DNA from: Leifsonia sp. 71-9
GTDB lineage: Bacteria; Actinomycetota; Actinomycetes; Actinomycetales; Microbacteriaceae
Length of the DNA: 64,000 bases
Assembly: GCF_001898805.1 (NCBI RefSeq)
Contig: NZ_MKVJ01000021.1
Location: 300,506-364,505, forward strand
Direction of reading: 5' to 3'
How positions within the stretch are numbered: the stretch's first letter is position 1; every line of letters starts with the position of its first letter. A program made the translations under genes and the position numbers. The notes under the pieces were generated by a model. It did not search any database, was not told the origin of the DNA, and saw nothing but the letters and a program-made list of their open reading frames with translations. Shown in pieces: positions 33,566 through 43,881 of this stretch.

Positions 33566-34203
33566 CCCCCGTCTTCGCCCACGGCAGCCTCCGGCTGTAC
33601 CTCCTCAGCCTGCTCGACGAGTCGCCCCGGCACGGGTACGAGCTCATCCAGGCCCTGAGCGACCGCTTCGGCGGCACGTACACGCCGAGCGCGGGCACCA
33701 TCTACCCGCGGCTCGCCAAGCTGGAGGAGGAGGGCCTCGTCACCAAGCAGGCCGACGGCCGCAAGACGGTCTACGCCATCACCGAGGCTGGCCGCCGCGA
33801 ACTCGCGGAACGCGAGCATGAGCTCGACGCGATCGAGGACGAGGTGACCGACTCGGTGCGGCGGCTCGCCGACGAGGTGCGCGCGGGCGTCGACGACGCC
33901 ATGCGCACCCTGCGCGCCGAGCTGGCCTCGGCCGCCCGCGAGAGCCGACGGGACGCCACACGCTTCGATCCCCGGCGGGAGGCGCGCGACGCGGCCCGAG
34001 AGGCGTCTCGCGACGCGCGGGCGGCGGCCTCCTCGGCGATCCGCGAGGCCGATGTCGCGCTCAACGACTTCCGCCAGCAGCTCCGCACGGAGCTGCGGCT
34101 GCAGGCCTCGCGCGGCACCCTGCCCGACGACATCGTGACGCTGCTCAAGGACGAGCTGGTGCGGGTGCGCCGCTCCGTCCTGGAGGCGCTCGCGCGACGC
34201 TGA
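33562..34203 (+). CDS. PadR-family regulator with a long coiled C-terminus
   Basis: A 213-residue regulator. The winged helix is canonical PadR (LYLLSLLDESPRHGYELIQAL; GTIYPRLAKLEEEGLV; GRKTVYAITEAGRRELAE) in residues 8-85. After it a charged Arg/Ala/Asp-rich helical region (about 95-213) probably forms a coiled coil. The GTG start overlaps the DUF4097 stop. It probably represses this operon through the palindromes at 32602-32661. Confidence 0.92.
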   Translation: MTPVFAHGSLRLYLLSLLDESPRHGYELIQALSDRFGGTYTPSAGTIYPRLAKLEEEGLVTKQADGRKTVYAITEAGRRELAEREHELDAIEDEVTDSVRRLADEVRAGVDDAMRTLRAELASAARESRRDATRFDPRREARDAAREASRDARAAASSAIREADVALNDFRQQLRTELRLQASRGTLPDDIVTLLKDELVRVRRSVLEALARR

Positions 34204-34428
34204 CGGGATGCGCCATGTCGTCGCTGCGGTTCTACCTGCGCACGGCCCCGCCCCGGGAGGAGGTGCCGGACGCGCGATGCACAGCAACTCCCGGCCAACG
34301 TTCTGAGAGATCTCAGAGAGAGGCTCCGACCCCCGTTCCGCCGCGTCATTCCGCGGATGTGGAGGGGTTGCGGATGCGAAGGCCGAGCCTTGCAGAAACG
34401 CAACAGGGCACCCCCTCGACGCGCCGAC

Positions 34429-34456
34429 TTGACAGGGTATTGGCAGCGAGTAGTGT
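34429..34456 (+). promoter_or_regulatory. Promoter of the APC transporter
   Basis: TTGACA (34429-34434), 16 bases, TAGTGT (34451-34456); transcription would start at or within two bases of the GTG at 34465. The 34204-34464 gap also has a small dyad TCTGAGA-GA-TCTCAGA at 34302-34317 but no gene that I can support. Confidence 0.65.
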
Positions 34457-34464
34457 CGTCCCTC

Positions 34465-36630
34465 GTGACAAATGAGGGGAGATCCCCGAAGCGCTGGTTG
34501 ATCGGCGACCCGCTTCCGAGCGAAAAGCTCGAAGGACAGCTGCTCCCGAAGCACCTCGCCCTACCCATCTTCGCCTCCGACGCACTCTCGAGCGTGGCCT
34601 ACGCCCCGCAGGAGCTGCTGATGATCCTGCTGCTCGGCGGGCTCGCCTTCCTGAGCTTCGCGCCGTGGGTCGCGGCGGCGGTCGTCGTCCTGCTCGTCAC
34701 GGTGGTCCTCAGCTACCGCCAGCTCGTCAAGGCATACCCCTCGGGCGGCGGCGACTACGAGGTCGCCCACAAGAACCTCGGCGAGAAGGCCGGCCTCATC
34801 GTGGCCTCGGCCCTGCTCGTGGACTACGTGCTCACGGTCGCCGTGTCCGTCGCGTCCGGCGTCGACAACGTGATCTCGGCGCTGCCGTTCCTGGCTCCGT
34901 GGCGCGTCGAGTTGGCGGTGCTCTGCGTCATCCTCATCGCCGCGGTGAACCTGCGCGGTGTGCGCGAGTCGAGCAAGGCGTTCGCCCTGCCGACCTACAT
35001 CTTCATCGGCAGCGTCTTCCTGATGATCGTCACGGCGCTCATCCGCACGGTCTTCGGCAATGCGCCCGTCGCGGAGTCGGCCGGCTATCAGGTCCACGCC
35101 AGCAGCCTGACGCAGGCGGCGATGGTGCTGCTGCTGCTCCGCGCGTTCTCCAGCGGCTGCTCGGCCCTGACGGGTGTCGAGGCCGTCGCCAACGGCGTCC
35201 CCGCCTTCCGCACCCCGAAGATCCGCAACGCCCGCGTCACGCTCGGCCTGATGGGCGGCATCGCGATCGTCCTGTTCGCCGGCCTCACCGCCACCGCGCT
35301 GATCAGCGGCGTCCACTACGCCGAGAACCCCTGCGACCTCCAGGGCTGGGCCCAGTGCGCGACCTCGCCGCAGCGCAGCCTCATCGCCCAGATCGCCGCG
35401 GCGACCTTCGGCAACAACACGTTCTTCTTCTTCCTCATCCAGGCCGCGACCGCGATCGTCCTGCTGCTGGCGGCGAACACCGCCTTCAACGGCTTCCCGC
35501 TGCTCGGCTCGGTGCTCGCCCGCGACTCCTACGCCCCCAAGGCGCTCAACACCCGCGGCGACCGTCTCGTCTACTCGAACGGCATGATCGTCCTGGCGCT
35601 CGCCGCCACGGCCCTGCTGCTCGTCTACCAGGCGAACCTCACGCAGCTCATCCAGCTCTACATCATCGGCGTCTTCGTCTCGTTCACCCTCGGCCAGTCC
35701 GGGATGGTGAAGCACTGGATCTCGCTGCTCAAGGAGGGCGGCCAGACCGGCCGCGAGCGCAGCAGCATCGTCCGCTCGCTCTGCATCAACGCCTTCGGCG
35801 CCTGCCTGACCGCGATCGTGCTCATCGTCGTGACGATCACGAAGTTCACCCACGGCGCGTACCTCGTCTTCATCTTCATGCCGGTCCTGTGGTTCCTGAT
35901 GCTCGGCGTGAACCGGTACTACCGGGACGTCGAGAAGGAGATCGAGGTCGACCCGATCACGACCTTCGGCTCGGTCGGCGACCACGCCATCGTGCTGGTC
36001 GGCAAGATGCAGAAGCCGGCCCTCAAGGCCCTCGACTACGCGATCGCCGCCCGGCACGACTCGATCGAGGCCATCCACGTCTCCATCGACGAGGAGGCGA
36101 CCGAGGAGCTGCAGAAGCAGTGGATCGAGCAGAACATCCACGTGCCGCTCACGATCATCGAGTCGCCGTACCGCGAGTTCGGCGTCCCGCTGATCAAGTA
36201 CCTCAAGCACCGGCGCGAGGAGCACGGCTCCGAGGTCACGACGGTCTACCTGCCGCAGTACATCGTCGGGCACTGGTGGGAGGGCCTCCTCCACAACCAC
36301 CGCGCCCGCCGCCTCGCCAAGCAGCTGATGCTCTGCCACGGCGTCACCGTCGCGCTCGTGCCGTGGCTGCTCGACTCCTCGTCGCTCATCTACGGCCGCC
36401 GCTCGCGCCCGCTGCCCGGCCAGGACCGCCGCGGCGAGCCCGTGCGCGCCATCGCCCGCCGGCCGCTGGTGCCGGCGTCGAAGCCGCACGCGCGCATCCA
36501 CATCCACTCCACGCCGCTCGCCGTCGGGCAGCCGGACAACTCGGTGCCGGATGTGCCCGAGGTCGTGGGCGAGACGACGGGCGAGACGCTGCCGACGCCT
36601 CCGGAGACCCCCACGCCCACCAAGCGCTGA
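34465..36630 (+). CDS. APC-family amino acid permease with a cytoplasmic C-terminal domain
   Basis: A 721-residue transporter. Twelve membrane helices run from about residue 40 to 475, with the APC features SSVAYAPQELL, SGGGDYEVAHKNLGE and RAFSSGCSALTGVEAVANG. A large soluble domain follows (about 480-680; DHAIVLVGKMQKPALKALDYAIAAR) resembling a universal-stress-type nucleotide-binding fold, then a His/Pro-rich tail. The substrate is unknown; potassium or amino acids are both possible in this subgroup. GTG 34465 was chosen because a strong promoter ends 8 bases upstream. Confidence 0.88.
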   Translation: MTNEGRSPKRWLIGDPLPSEKLEGQLLPKHLALPIFASDALSSVAYAPQELLMILLLGGLAFLSFAPWVAAAVVVLLVTVVLSYRQLVKAYPSGGGDYEVAHKNLGEKAGLIVASALLVDYVLTVAVSVASGVDNVISALPFLAPWRVELAVLCVILIAAVNLRGVRESSKAFALPTYIFIGSVFLMIVTALIRTVFGNAPVAESAGYQVHASSLTQAAMVLLLLRAFSSGCSALTGVEAVANGVPAFRTPKIRNARVTLGLMGGIAIVLFAGLTATALISGVHYAENPCDLQGWAQCATSPQRSLIAQIAAATFGNNTFFFFLIQAATAIVLLLAANTAFNGFPLLGSVLARDSYAPKALNTRGDRLVYSNGMIVLALAATALLLVYQANLTQLIQLYIIGVFVSFTLGQSGMVKHWISLLKEGGQTGRERSSIVRSLCINAFGACLTAIVLIVVTITKFTHGAYLVFIFMPVLWFLMLGVNRYYRDVEKEIEVDPITTFGSVGDHAIVLVGKMQKPALKALDYAIAARHDSIEAIHVSIDEEATEELQKQWIEQNIHVPLTIIESPYREFGVPLIKYLKHRREEHGSEVTTVYLPQYIVGHWWEGLLHNHRARRLAKQLMLCHGVTVALVPWLLDSSSLIYGRRSRPLPGQDRRGEPVRAIARRPLVPASKPHARIHIHSTPLAVGQPDNSVPDVPEVVGETTGETLPTPPETPTPTKR

Positions 36631-36759
36631 GCCTCCTGCGCTCTGTACACTGTGTCGGTCCCGGTCTGAGAACTCGGACGTCGTGTCGAGGCGATCCACA
36701 CGGATGGCGCGTAGGGTCGCAAGAGGGCCTGACGCCATTCATCGCAGAAGAGGAGTGCC

Positions 36760-38124
36760 ATGAGCTACGCCGTGACCAATCCCGCCACCGGCGAGACCGT
36801 GAAGACTTTCGAGCCCATCGGCGACGCCGAGCTCGAGGCCGCGATCACCGCCGCCAGCGACGCCTACCGCGGCTGGTCGAACTCGTCCACCGTCGAGGAG
36901 CGCGCCGCCCTCATCCGCCGCGTCGGAGAGCTGCACGTGGAGCGCCGCCAGGAGCTGGCCGACATCATCGTCCGCGAGATGGGCAAGCCGGTCGAGCAGG
37001 CGCTCGGCGAGGTGGACTTCGCCGGAGCGATCTACGAGTACTACGCCGACCACGCGGCGGAGTTCCTGGAGGACGAGCCGATCACGCTGCTCGACGGCGA
37101 GGGCACCGCGGTCGTGCGGCGCTCGGCGCTGGGCGTGCTGCTCGGCATCATGCCGTGGAACTTCCCGTACTACCAGGTGGCCCGCTTCGCCGGTCCGAAC
37201 CTGGTGATCGGCAACACCATCCTGCTCAAGCACGCGGAGCAGTGCCCGGAGTCGGCCGCGGCGATCGAGAAGATCTTCCTCGACGCGGGCTTCCCCGTCG
37301 GCGCGTACGTCAACATCTACGCCGGTCACGACCAGATCGAGAAGGTCATCGCCGACCGCCGCGTGCAGGGCGTCTCGCTGACCGGTTCGGAGCGGGCGGG
37401 CGCGGCCGTCGCCGAGATCGCCGGCCGCAACCTGAAGAAGGTCGTGCTGGAGCTGGGCGGGTCCGACCCGTTCATCCTGCTGTCCACCGACGACCTCGAC
37501 GGCACCGTGCAGAACGCCGTCGACGCCCGTCTCGACAACAGCGGCCAGTCGTGCAACGCGGCCAAGCGCTTCATCGTCGCCGACGACCTGTACGAGTCGT
37601 TCCTCGAGAAGTTCACCGCCAAGCTCGCCGAGGTGGAGGCCACCGACCCGACCAGCGAGGAGTCGGCCCTCGGCCCGCTCTCGTCGCTGCGCGCGGCGGA
37701 GAACCTCGAGGACCAGGTCAACCGCGCGGTCGAGAACGGCGCCACCCTGGTGCGCGGAGGCGGCCGCAACGGCGCCTTCTTCGAGACCACCGTGCTGACC
37801 GACGTCACCCCGGAGAACCCGGCCTCGCAGGAGGAGTTCTTCGGACCGGTCGCGCAGGTGTTCCGCGCGAAGGACGAGGCCGACGCGGTCCGCATCGCCA
37901 ACGACACCCCGTTCGGGCTGGGCTCGTACCTCTTCACGACCGACGAGGAGCAGGCGCACCGCGTCGCCGACCAGATCGAGGCAGGCATGGTCTTCGTGAA
38001 CCTCGTCCTCGCCGACGGCGCCGAGCTGCCCTTCGGCGGCGTGAAGCGCTCCGGCTCGGGCCGTGAGCTCGGCCGTTTCGGCGCCGACGAGTTCGTCAAC
38101 AAGAAGCTCATCCGCATCGGCTGA
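36760..38124 (+). CDS. Aldehyde dehydrogenase (succinate-semialdehyde type)
   Basis: A 454-residue NAD(P)-dependent dehydrogenase. It shows IMPWNFPYYQVARF (about 127), TGSERAGAAVAEIAG, the general base Glu in LELGGSDPFI (about 230), and the catalytic Cys in NSGQSCNAAKRF (about 264). Its relatives are GabD/YneI-type succinate-semialdehyde dehydrogenases. The start ATG lies behind AGAAGAGGAG. The gene stands alone, with a terminator behind it. Confidence 0.92.
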   Translation: MSYAVTNPATGETVKTFEPIGDAELEAAITAASDAYRGWSNSSTVEERAALIRRVGELHVERRQELADIIVREMGKPVEQALGEVDFAGAIYEYYADHAAEFLEDEPITLLDGEGTAVVRRSALGVLLGIMPWNFPYYQVARFAGPNLVIGNTILLKHAEQCPESAAAIEKIFLDAGFPVGAYVNIYAGHDQIEKVIADRRVQGVSLTGSERAGAAVAEIAGRNLKKVVLELGGSDPFILLSTDDLDGTVQNAVDARLDNSGQSCNAAKRFIVADDLYESFLEKFTAKLAEVEATDPTSEESALGPLSSLRAAENLEDQVNRAVENGATLVRGGGRNGAFFETTVLTDVTPENPASQEEFFGPVAQVFRAKDEADAVRIANDTPFGLGSYLFTTDEEQAHRVADQIEAGMVFVNLVLADGAELPFGGVKRSGSGRELGRFGADEFVNKKLIRIG

Positions 38125-38140
38125 TCCGCCGGATGCACCG

Positions 38141-38176
38141 CGAAGCCCCGCGCACCGCCTGGTGCGCGGGGCTTCG
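38141..38176 (+). terminator. Strong stem-loop terminator of the aldehyde dehydrogenase gene
   Basis: Perfect 16-bp arms CGAAGCCCCGCGCACC and GGTGCGCGGGGCTTCG around GCCT, 16 bases past the stop codon. Confidence 0.85.
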
Positions 38177-38300
38177 TGCGTCCTCGGCGCCCGATGTGAC
38201 ACGGCGTCTATTCGGGACGAGGGGATTCGACAGAGCGTCGAACGCATCCGCGTCGCGGGATACGTACCGTGGGCCTCACACAAGTGCTTGAGGAGGAGCC

Positions 38301-39566
38301 GTGGCCCTGACGTTGGATCGGACGGAAGCGAACCCGCTGGATGAGGCGATCGCCCAATTGGACGGCGCGATCGCGACGCTCGGCTACGACGCGGGGATAC
38401 GCGACATGCTCGCCACCCCGCGTCGCGAGATGACCGTGGCCGTGCCCCTGCGGGCGGATGACGGGACCGTCACGGTCTTCACCGGCCACCGCGTCCAGCA
38501 CAACTTCTCGCGCGGTCCGGCCAAGGGCGGCCTGCGGTTCAGCCCGCACGTCACGCTCGAAGAGGTGCGGGCGCTCGCGATGTGGATGACGTGGAAGTGC
38601 GCCCTCGTGGACATCCCGTACGGCGGCGCCAAGGGCGGCGTGCGGATCGACCCGCGCCTCCACTCCGAGGCGGAGCTGGAGCGGGTGACGCGCCGCTACA
38701 CCAGCGAGATCCTGCCCATCCTCGGGCCGGAGCGCGACATCCCGGCGCCCGACATCGGCACGTCCGAGAAGACCATGGCGTGGATCATGGACACCTACTC
38801 GGTGGTCTCGGGATACACCGTCCCCGGCGTCGTCACCGGCAAGCCGCTCAGCCTGGGCGGTTCGCTCGGCCGTGCGAGTGCCACCTCCCGCGGCGTCGTG
38901 CACATCGCGCTGGCGGCCCTGCGCCACCGCGGCATCGCGCCGGCCGGAGCGACGGCCGTCGTGCAGGGCTTCGGCAAGGTCGGCCGCGACGCGGTCTTCT
39001 TCCTGCACGAGGCCGGCGTGTGCGTCGTGGGCATCGCCGACCAGTACGGGGCCGTCTACAACCCCGCCGGCATCGACCCCGAGCGGCTCGCCGCGCACGT
39101 CGACGCCACCGGCTCGGTCGTCGGCTACATCGGCGCGGAACCGGCCGACAGCGCCCAGGTGCTGGAGCTCGACATCGACCTCCTCATCCCGGCCGCCGTC
39201 GAGGGCGTGCTGACCGAGGAGAACGCGCCGCGCGTCACGGCCCGCGTCATCGTCGAGGGCGCCAACGGGCCGACCACGGCCGCCGCCGACGCGGTGTTCG
39301 CCGCCAACGGCCAGCTCGTGGTGCCGGACATCCTCGCCAACTCCGGCGGCGTGATCGTCTCGTACTTCGAGTGGGTGCAGGCCAACCAGGCCTACTGGTG
39401 GCGGGTGGACGAGGTGGAGGCCAAGCTCGAGGAGCGCATGCTCGCCACCTGGCGCGACGTGCTCGAGTCGGCCCGCGCGCGCGACCTCACGCTGCGGGCG
39501 GCCGCGACGGCCCTCGCCGTGGAGCGGGTCGCGGAGGCGCACCGGCTGCGGGGGCTGTACCCGTAA
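38301..39566 (+). CDS. Glu/Leu/Phe/Val dehydrogenase
   Basis: A 421-residue amino acid dehydrogenase. The N-terminal substrate domain shows SRGPAKGGLRFSPHV with the two substrate lysines (also WKCALVDIPYGGAKGGV), APDIGTSEKTMAWIMDTYS, and the Rossmann loop QGFGKVGRDAVFFLHEAG (about 218). The C-terminal end has NSGGVIVSYFEWVQ. It probably interconverts glutamate and 2-oxoglutarate, with cofactor NAD likely. GTG 38301 follows GGAGGAGCC. Confidence 0.93.
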   Translation: MALTLDRTEANPLDEAIAQLDGAIATLGYDAGIRDMLATPRREMTVAVPLRADDGTVTVFTGHRVQHNFSRGPAKGGLRFSPHVTLEEVRALAMWMTWKCALVDIPYGGAKGGVRIDPRLHSEAELERVTRRYTSEILPILGPERDIPAPDIGTSEKTMAWIMDTYSVVSGYTVPGVVTGKPLSLGGSLGRASATSRGVVHIALAALRHRGIAPAGATAVVQGFGKVGRDAVFFLHEAGVCVVGIADQYGAVYNPAGIDPERLAAHVDATGSVVGYIGAEPADSAQVLELDIDLLIPAAVEGVLTEENAPRVTARVIVEGANGPTTAAADAVFAANGQLVVPDILANSGGVIVSYFEWVQANQAYWWRVDEVEAKLEERMLATWRDVLESARARDLTLRAAATALAVERVAEAHRLRGLYP

Positions 39567-39588
39567 GTCGCGAGCGGTCGGGGTGCCC

Positions 39589-39626
39589 GGGTGCTCCGGC
39601 TCCGGGTGCTCCGGCTCCGGGTGCTC
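39589..39626. repeat. Short tandem repeat, 15-bp unit
   Basis: GGGTGCTCCGGCTCC twice, plus a partial third copy, between the dehydrogenase and GNAT genes. No terminator-like fold is obvious. Confidence 0.8.
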
Positions 39627-40158
39627 AGACCGGCCGCGTGAACAGGTGGACCGTGATCGCCTGGCCGTCGTCGTGGATGTGGATGTCGCGCTCGGGATCG
39701 GCGACGAAGCCCAGGCTGCGATAGAGGGCGTGGGCGCCGGTCATGTGCTCGCCGCTGTTGAGTGCCACGACGCTGTAGCCGCGCCGGCGGGCCTCGTCGA
39801 GGGTGAACGCGGTCAGGCGGGCGCCGATGCCGCGGCGCCGAGCGTCCGGGCTCACCGCGAGCAGGCGGAAGTACAGCTCGCCCTCCCGGAGCGCGCCGCC
39901 GAGGTCGTGGCCGTCGCGCAGGATGGAGACGGTCCCGACGAGCGTGCCGTCCGCGTCGGCCGCGACCCAGACGTCGTACTCCTCGGTGCGGCCGGCGGTG
40001 TCGAGCAGTTGGGCGCGGTAGCCGTCGCTGATCGTGTAGTCGTGCTGGTAGGCGGCGAAGCTGAGCTCGCCGACCGCCGCGTACTCGGCCGGGTCGGCCA
40101 GTCGGATGACGAGACCGTCCTCCGGTGCCGTGGTCGATGCCGTCTCCGTCGCGCTCAT
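39625..40158 (-). CDS. GNAT-family N-acetyltransferase
   Basis: A 177-residue acetyltransferase. The acetyl-CoA site is seen in FRLLAVSPDARRRGIGARLT (about 100-120), with the following helix LDEARRRGYSVVALNSGEHM and the closing LYRSLGFVADPERD. The start ATG lies behind GAGGAGAG. The substrate is unknown. Confidence 0.9.
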   Translation of the reverse strand: MSATETASTTAPEDGLVIRLADPAEYAAVGELSFAAYQHDYTISDGYRAQLLDTAGRTEEYDVWVAADADGTLVGTVSILRDGHDLGGALREGELYFRLLAVSPDARRRGIGARLTAFTLDEARRRGYSVVALNSGEHMTGAHALYRSLGFVADPERDIHIHDDGQAITVHLFTRPV

Positions 40159-40230
40159 CGCTCTCCTCGTGTTTCGCCTGGTGGTCGCATGAAGCGCAAC
40201 GCGCGTCCCCGCCTCCGTCTTCCCGGATAC

Positions 40231-40291
40231 GCGAAAGGTGAGTCGTTGCGGGTCCGCAGGGGCGGACATCCGCGACGACTCACCTCTCGGA
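40231..40291. repeat. Solitary copy of the family B palindrome
   Basis: The left arm GAAAGGTGAGTCGTTGCGGG and right arm CCGCGACGACTCACCTCTCG match the units of the array at 17146-17702, around a GC-rich loop. It lies between two minus-strand genes. Confidence 0.85.
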
Positions 40292-40312
40292 GGCGCTAGC
40301 GGGGCGAGCGGG

Positions 40313-41431
<1,119 letters not shown>

Positions 41432-41572
41432 GTTCGCACGCCTTTCCACGGTTTGCACGGAGGCGCGATCGCCCCCGTGAGTCACGCTAACAGAACGGTG
41501 CCGCGGCACATCCGGGCGGGCACCGACATTCCGCTCCGGGTGGACCGCGGCGGCCGGGCCACGCGGGAGGCG

Positions 41573-42898
41573 TCAGGCCGATCGGAGGATGCGCGCCGTC
41601 GTGCGCACGCTGAACGCGAGGGCGTCGAGCGGGATCCGTTCGTCGACGGCGTGGTAGTGGCCGAAGGCGTCGAAGTCGGCGTCGGTGCGCAGCGGGACGA
41701 AGCCGTACCCGGTGACGCCGATCCGCGCGAGGTGCTTGTTGTCGGTGCTCGCCGGCATCAGGAAGGGGACGAGCACGCCGTCCGGATCCTCCGCCGCCAG
41801 CGCGGACGCGAAGACGTCGAGCAGGGGACCCTCAGAGGCCGCCTCGATCGGCGGGATCCAGCGGTCCCAGCGCAGCTCGACCTCCTCGCCCACGAGCGCC
41901 TCGACCTCGGCGCGCAGCCGCTCCTCCGCGCCGGGCACGACGCGGACGTCGAACTGGGCCGTCGCCTCCGCCGGGATGACGTTCGACTTGTAACCGCCGG
42001 CGATGACCGTCGGGGACACCGTGTTCCGCAGGCCGGCTGCGACCAGCGGGCCGGCGATCCCGAGCCGGTCGAGGGCGGCGGGGAGGTCGTCGACCGTCAG
42101 AGTCTCGCCGAGCAGCTCGGAGACGCGGCGCGCGAAGGCCTCCACGGCGGTGGTCGGCTCGAGGGGGAACCGGTGCTCGCCGATCGCGGCGACCGCTCGG
42201 GCGACCCGGGTGATCGCGTTGTCGGAGGTCGGCCGCGAGCCGTGCCCGGCCGAACCTCGCGCGGTGACGTCGAGTCGGCCCACTCCCTTCTCCGCCGTCG
42301 CGACCAGATACCCCCGGCGGTCGCCGAACGGGACGGAGAAGCCCCCGACCTCGCTCACGGCCTCGGTGGCTCCGGCGAATCACTCGGGCCGGTTGTCGAT
42401 CAGCCAGCGGACGCCCCACACGCCTCCCGCCTCCTCGTCCGAGAAGAAGGCGAAGATCAGGTCGCGCGCCGGGACGACGCCTTCGCGGCGGAAGGCCCGG
42501 GCCGTCGCCACCAGCGCGGCCGCGTGGCTCTTCATGTCGAGGGCGCCGCGGCCGTAGAGGAATCCGTCGTGGAGCTCGGCGGCGAACGGTGGATGCGTCC
42601 AATCGGCGGCCTCGGCCGGGACGACGTCGAGGTGGGCGTGGGCGATCAGCGCGCCCCGCGACGCGTCCGCGCCCGCGAGCCGAGCCACCAGATTGCCGCG
42701 GCCCGGCGTGGACTCGGCGTAGTGCGTCTCGTAGCCGGCCTCCTCCAGCAGCGACTGGACGAGCCGGGCGGCGCGAGCCTCCCCGTCGCCGATGGTGCGC
42801 GGGTCGCCGGTGTTGACGCTCTCGATTCGGATGAGGTCGCGGGCGATGCGGAGGGTCTCGGCCTCGAGCAGGGCGGTGTCGGAGACGGCGGCGGTCAT
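41573..42898 (-). pseudogene. M20-family metallopeptidase interrupted by one in-frame TGA
   Basis: The minus-strand frame from ATG 42898 to 41573 encodes a complete M20/ArgE-DapE-type dimetal peptidase of about 440 codons: metal His/Asp in LIAHAHLDVVP, YGRGALDMKSH, catalytic pair FSDEEAGG, then SAGHGSRPTSDN in the dimerisation domain and HYHAVDERIPLD near the end. A single TGA at 42380-42382 (codon 173) splits it between RPE and FAGATEAVSEVGG. Relatives have a sense codon there. One base change (from TGG or CGA) explains it. Confidence 0.8.
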
Positions 42899-42950
42899 GC
42901 CCGCGATTCAACCCCATGCGGGCCTCGCGTCCAAGGCTCTGTGACACCGC

Positions 42951-42981
42951 TTGACCTTGACGTAACGTCAAGATCTACCGT
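42951..42981 (+). promoter_or_regulatory. MerR-type promoter with 19-bp spacer and operator dyad
   Basis: TTGACC (42951-42956), 19 bases, TACCGT (42976-42981). The overlong spacer is the mark of MerR-controlled promoters, and it holds the perfect 17-bp palindrome CTTGACGTAACGTCAAG (42956-42972). It drives the merR-type gene itself at 43021. Confidence 0.8.
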
Positions 42982-43020
42982 GATCAACGCACACAGCGAC
43001 ACACGAGGGAGGAGCCGCGC

Positions 43021-43782
43021 ATGGACTGGTCCATCCAGGACATCGCCCGCATCGCCGGGACGACGAGCCGGACGCTGCGCCACTACGACGACATCGGCCT
43101 GCTGCGGCCGAGCCGCGTCGGGGGCAACGGCTACCGGTACTACGACCGGGACTCCCTCGTGCGGTTGCAGCGCATCCTGCTGCTGCGCGACCTCGGGCTC
43201 GGCCTGCTGGCCATCGCCCGGGTGCTCGCGGACCGGGAGGAGGCGGTGCCAGCGCTGCGCGACCACCTCGGGTGGCTGCGCGGCGAGCAGGATCGGCTGG
43301 CGCGGCAGATCGCGTCGGTCGAGACGACGATCCACGCTGTGGAGAAAGGAGCGGAGGTCATGGCAGAAGAGATGTTCGACGGGTTCGACCACACGCAGTA
43401 CAAGGAGGAGGTCGAGCAGCGCTGGGGTCGCGAGGCGTACGCGTCGTCCGACCGGTGGTGGCGCGGGTTGACGGCGGAGGAGCGCCAGGGGTGGAAGGAG
43501 CGCCAGGAGCGCCTCGCCGCCGACTGGACCGCGGCCGCCGGCCGCGGCGTCGACCCCGCGTCGGACGAAGCGCAGGAGCTGGCTCGGCGGCACGCCGACT
43601 GGCTGGCCGACATCCCGGGCACCCCCGGCCACGGGGCGGGCGGTCCGCCGGCCGCGTACCTGACCGGCCTCGGCGACATGTACGTCGCCGACCCGCGCTT
43701 CGGCGCGAACTACGGCGGCGCGGAGGGGGCGGAGTTCGTCCGCGACTCCCTCCGCATCTACGCCGCCGCCCACCTCGGGTAG
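43021..43782 (+). CDS. TipA-like MerR regulator with TipAS effector domain
   Basis: A 253-residue activator. Residues 3-75 are the MerR winged helix (IQDIARIAGTTSRTLRHYDDIGLL), and 80-110 are the dimer helix. Residues 114-253 are a TipAS domain (MFDGFDHTQYKEEVEQRWG; GLGDMYVADPRFGANYGG), known in Streptomyces to trap thiopeptides and other compounds. An internal ATG at 43360 (codon 114) has AAAGGAG eight bases upstream, so a free TipAS-like short form is probably also made, as in Streptomyces tipA. Autoregulated through the promoter at 42951. Confidence 0.9.
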   Translation: MDWSIQDIARIAGTTSRTLRHYDDIGLLRPSRVGGNGYRYYDRDSLVRLQRILLLRDLGLGLLAIARVLADREEAVPALRDHLGWLRGEQDRLARQIASVETTIHAVEKGAEVMAEEMFDGFDHTQYKEEVEQRWGREAYASSDRWWRGLTAEERQGWKERQERLAADWTAAAGRGVDPASDEAQELARRHADWLADIPGTPGHGAGGPPAAYLTGLGDMYVADPRFGANYGGAEGAEFVRDSLRIYAAAHLG

Positions 43783-43791
43783 GCCTCGCGA

Positions 43792-43830
43792 GCGCCGAGG
43801 AGGCGGACGATCCGCCTCCTCGGCGCTTTT
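43792..43830 (+). terminator. Intrinsic terminator after the TipA-like gene
   Basis: Perfect 16-bp arms GCGCCGAGGAGGCGGA and TCCGCCTCCTCGGCGC around CGA, followed by TTTT. Confidence 0.9.
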
Positions 43831-43881
43831 CGCGCGAGTTCGTGCCGCCTCGGTGGCGCTGCGAGGGGAGGCTCGCGCCGC

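Noticed and set aside
34204-34464. Small gene or riboswitch between padR and the APC transporter
   Set aside because: Short frames there lack ribosome sites and domains, and I could not fit a known riboswitch core; only a small dyad and the promoter are supportable.
34665-38066. Long plus-strand frame running across the APC and aldehyde dehydrogenase genes
   Set aside because: It crosses two well-supported genes out of frame, plus an intergenic promoter region, and encodes an Arg/Pro-rich chain with no domain.
42380-42382. Selenocysteine codon in the M20 peptidase
   Set aside because: The position is not a catalytic or metal residue and no SECIS-like hairpin is evident after the TGA; a nonsense change is simpler.
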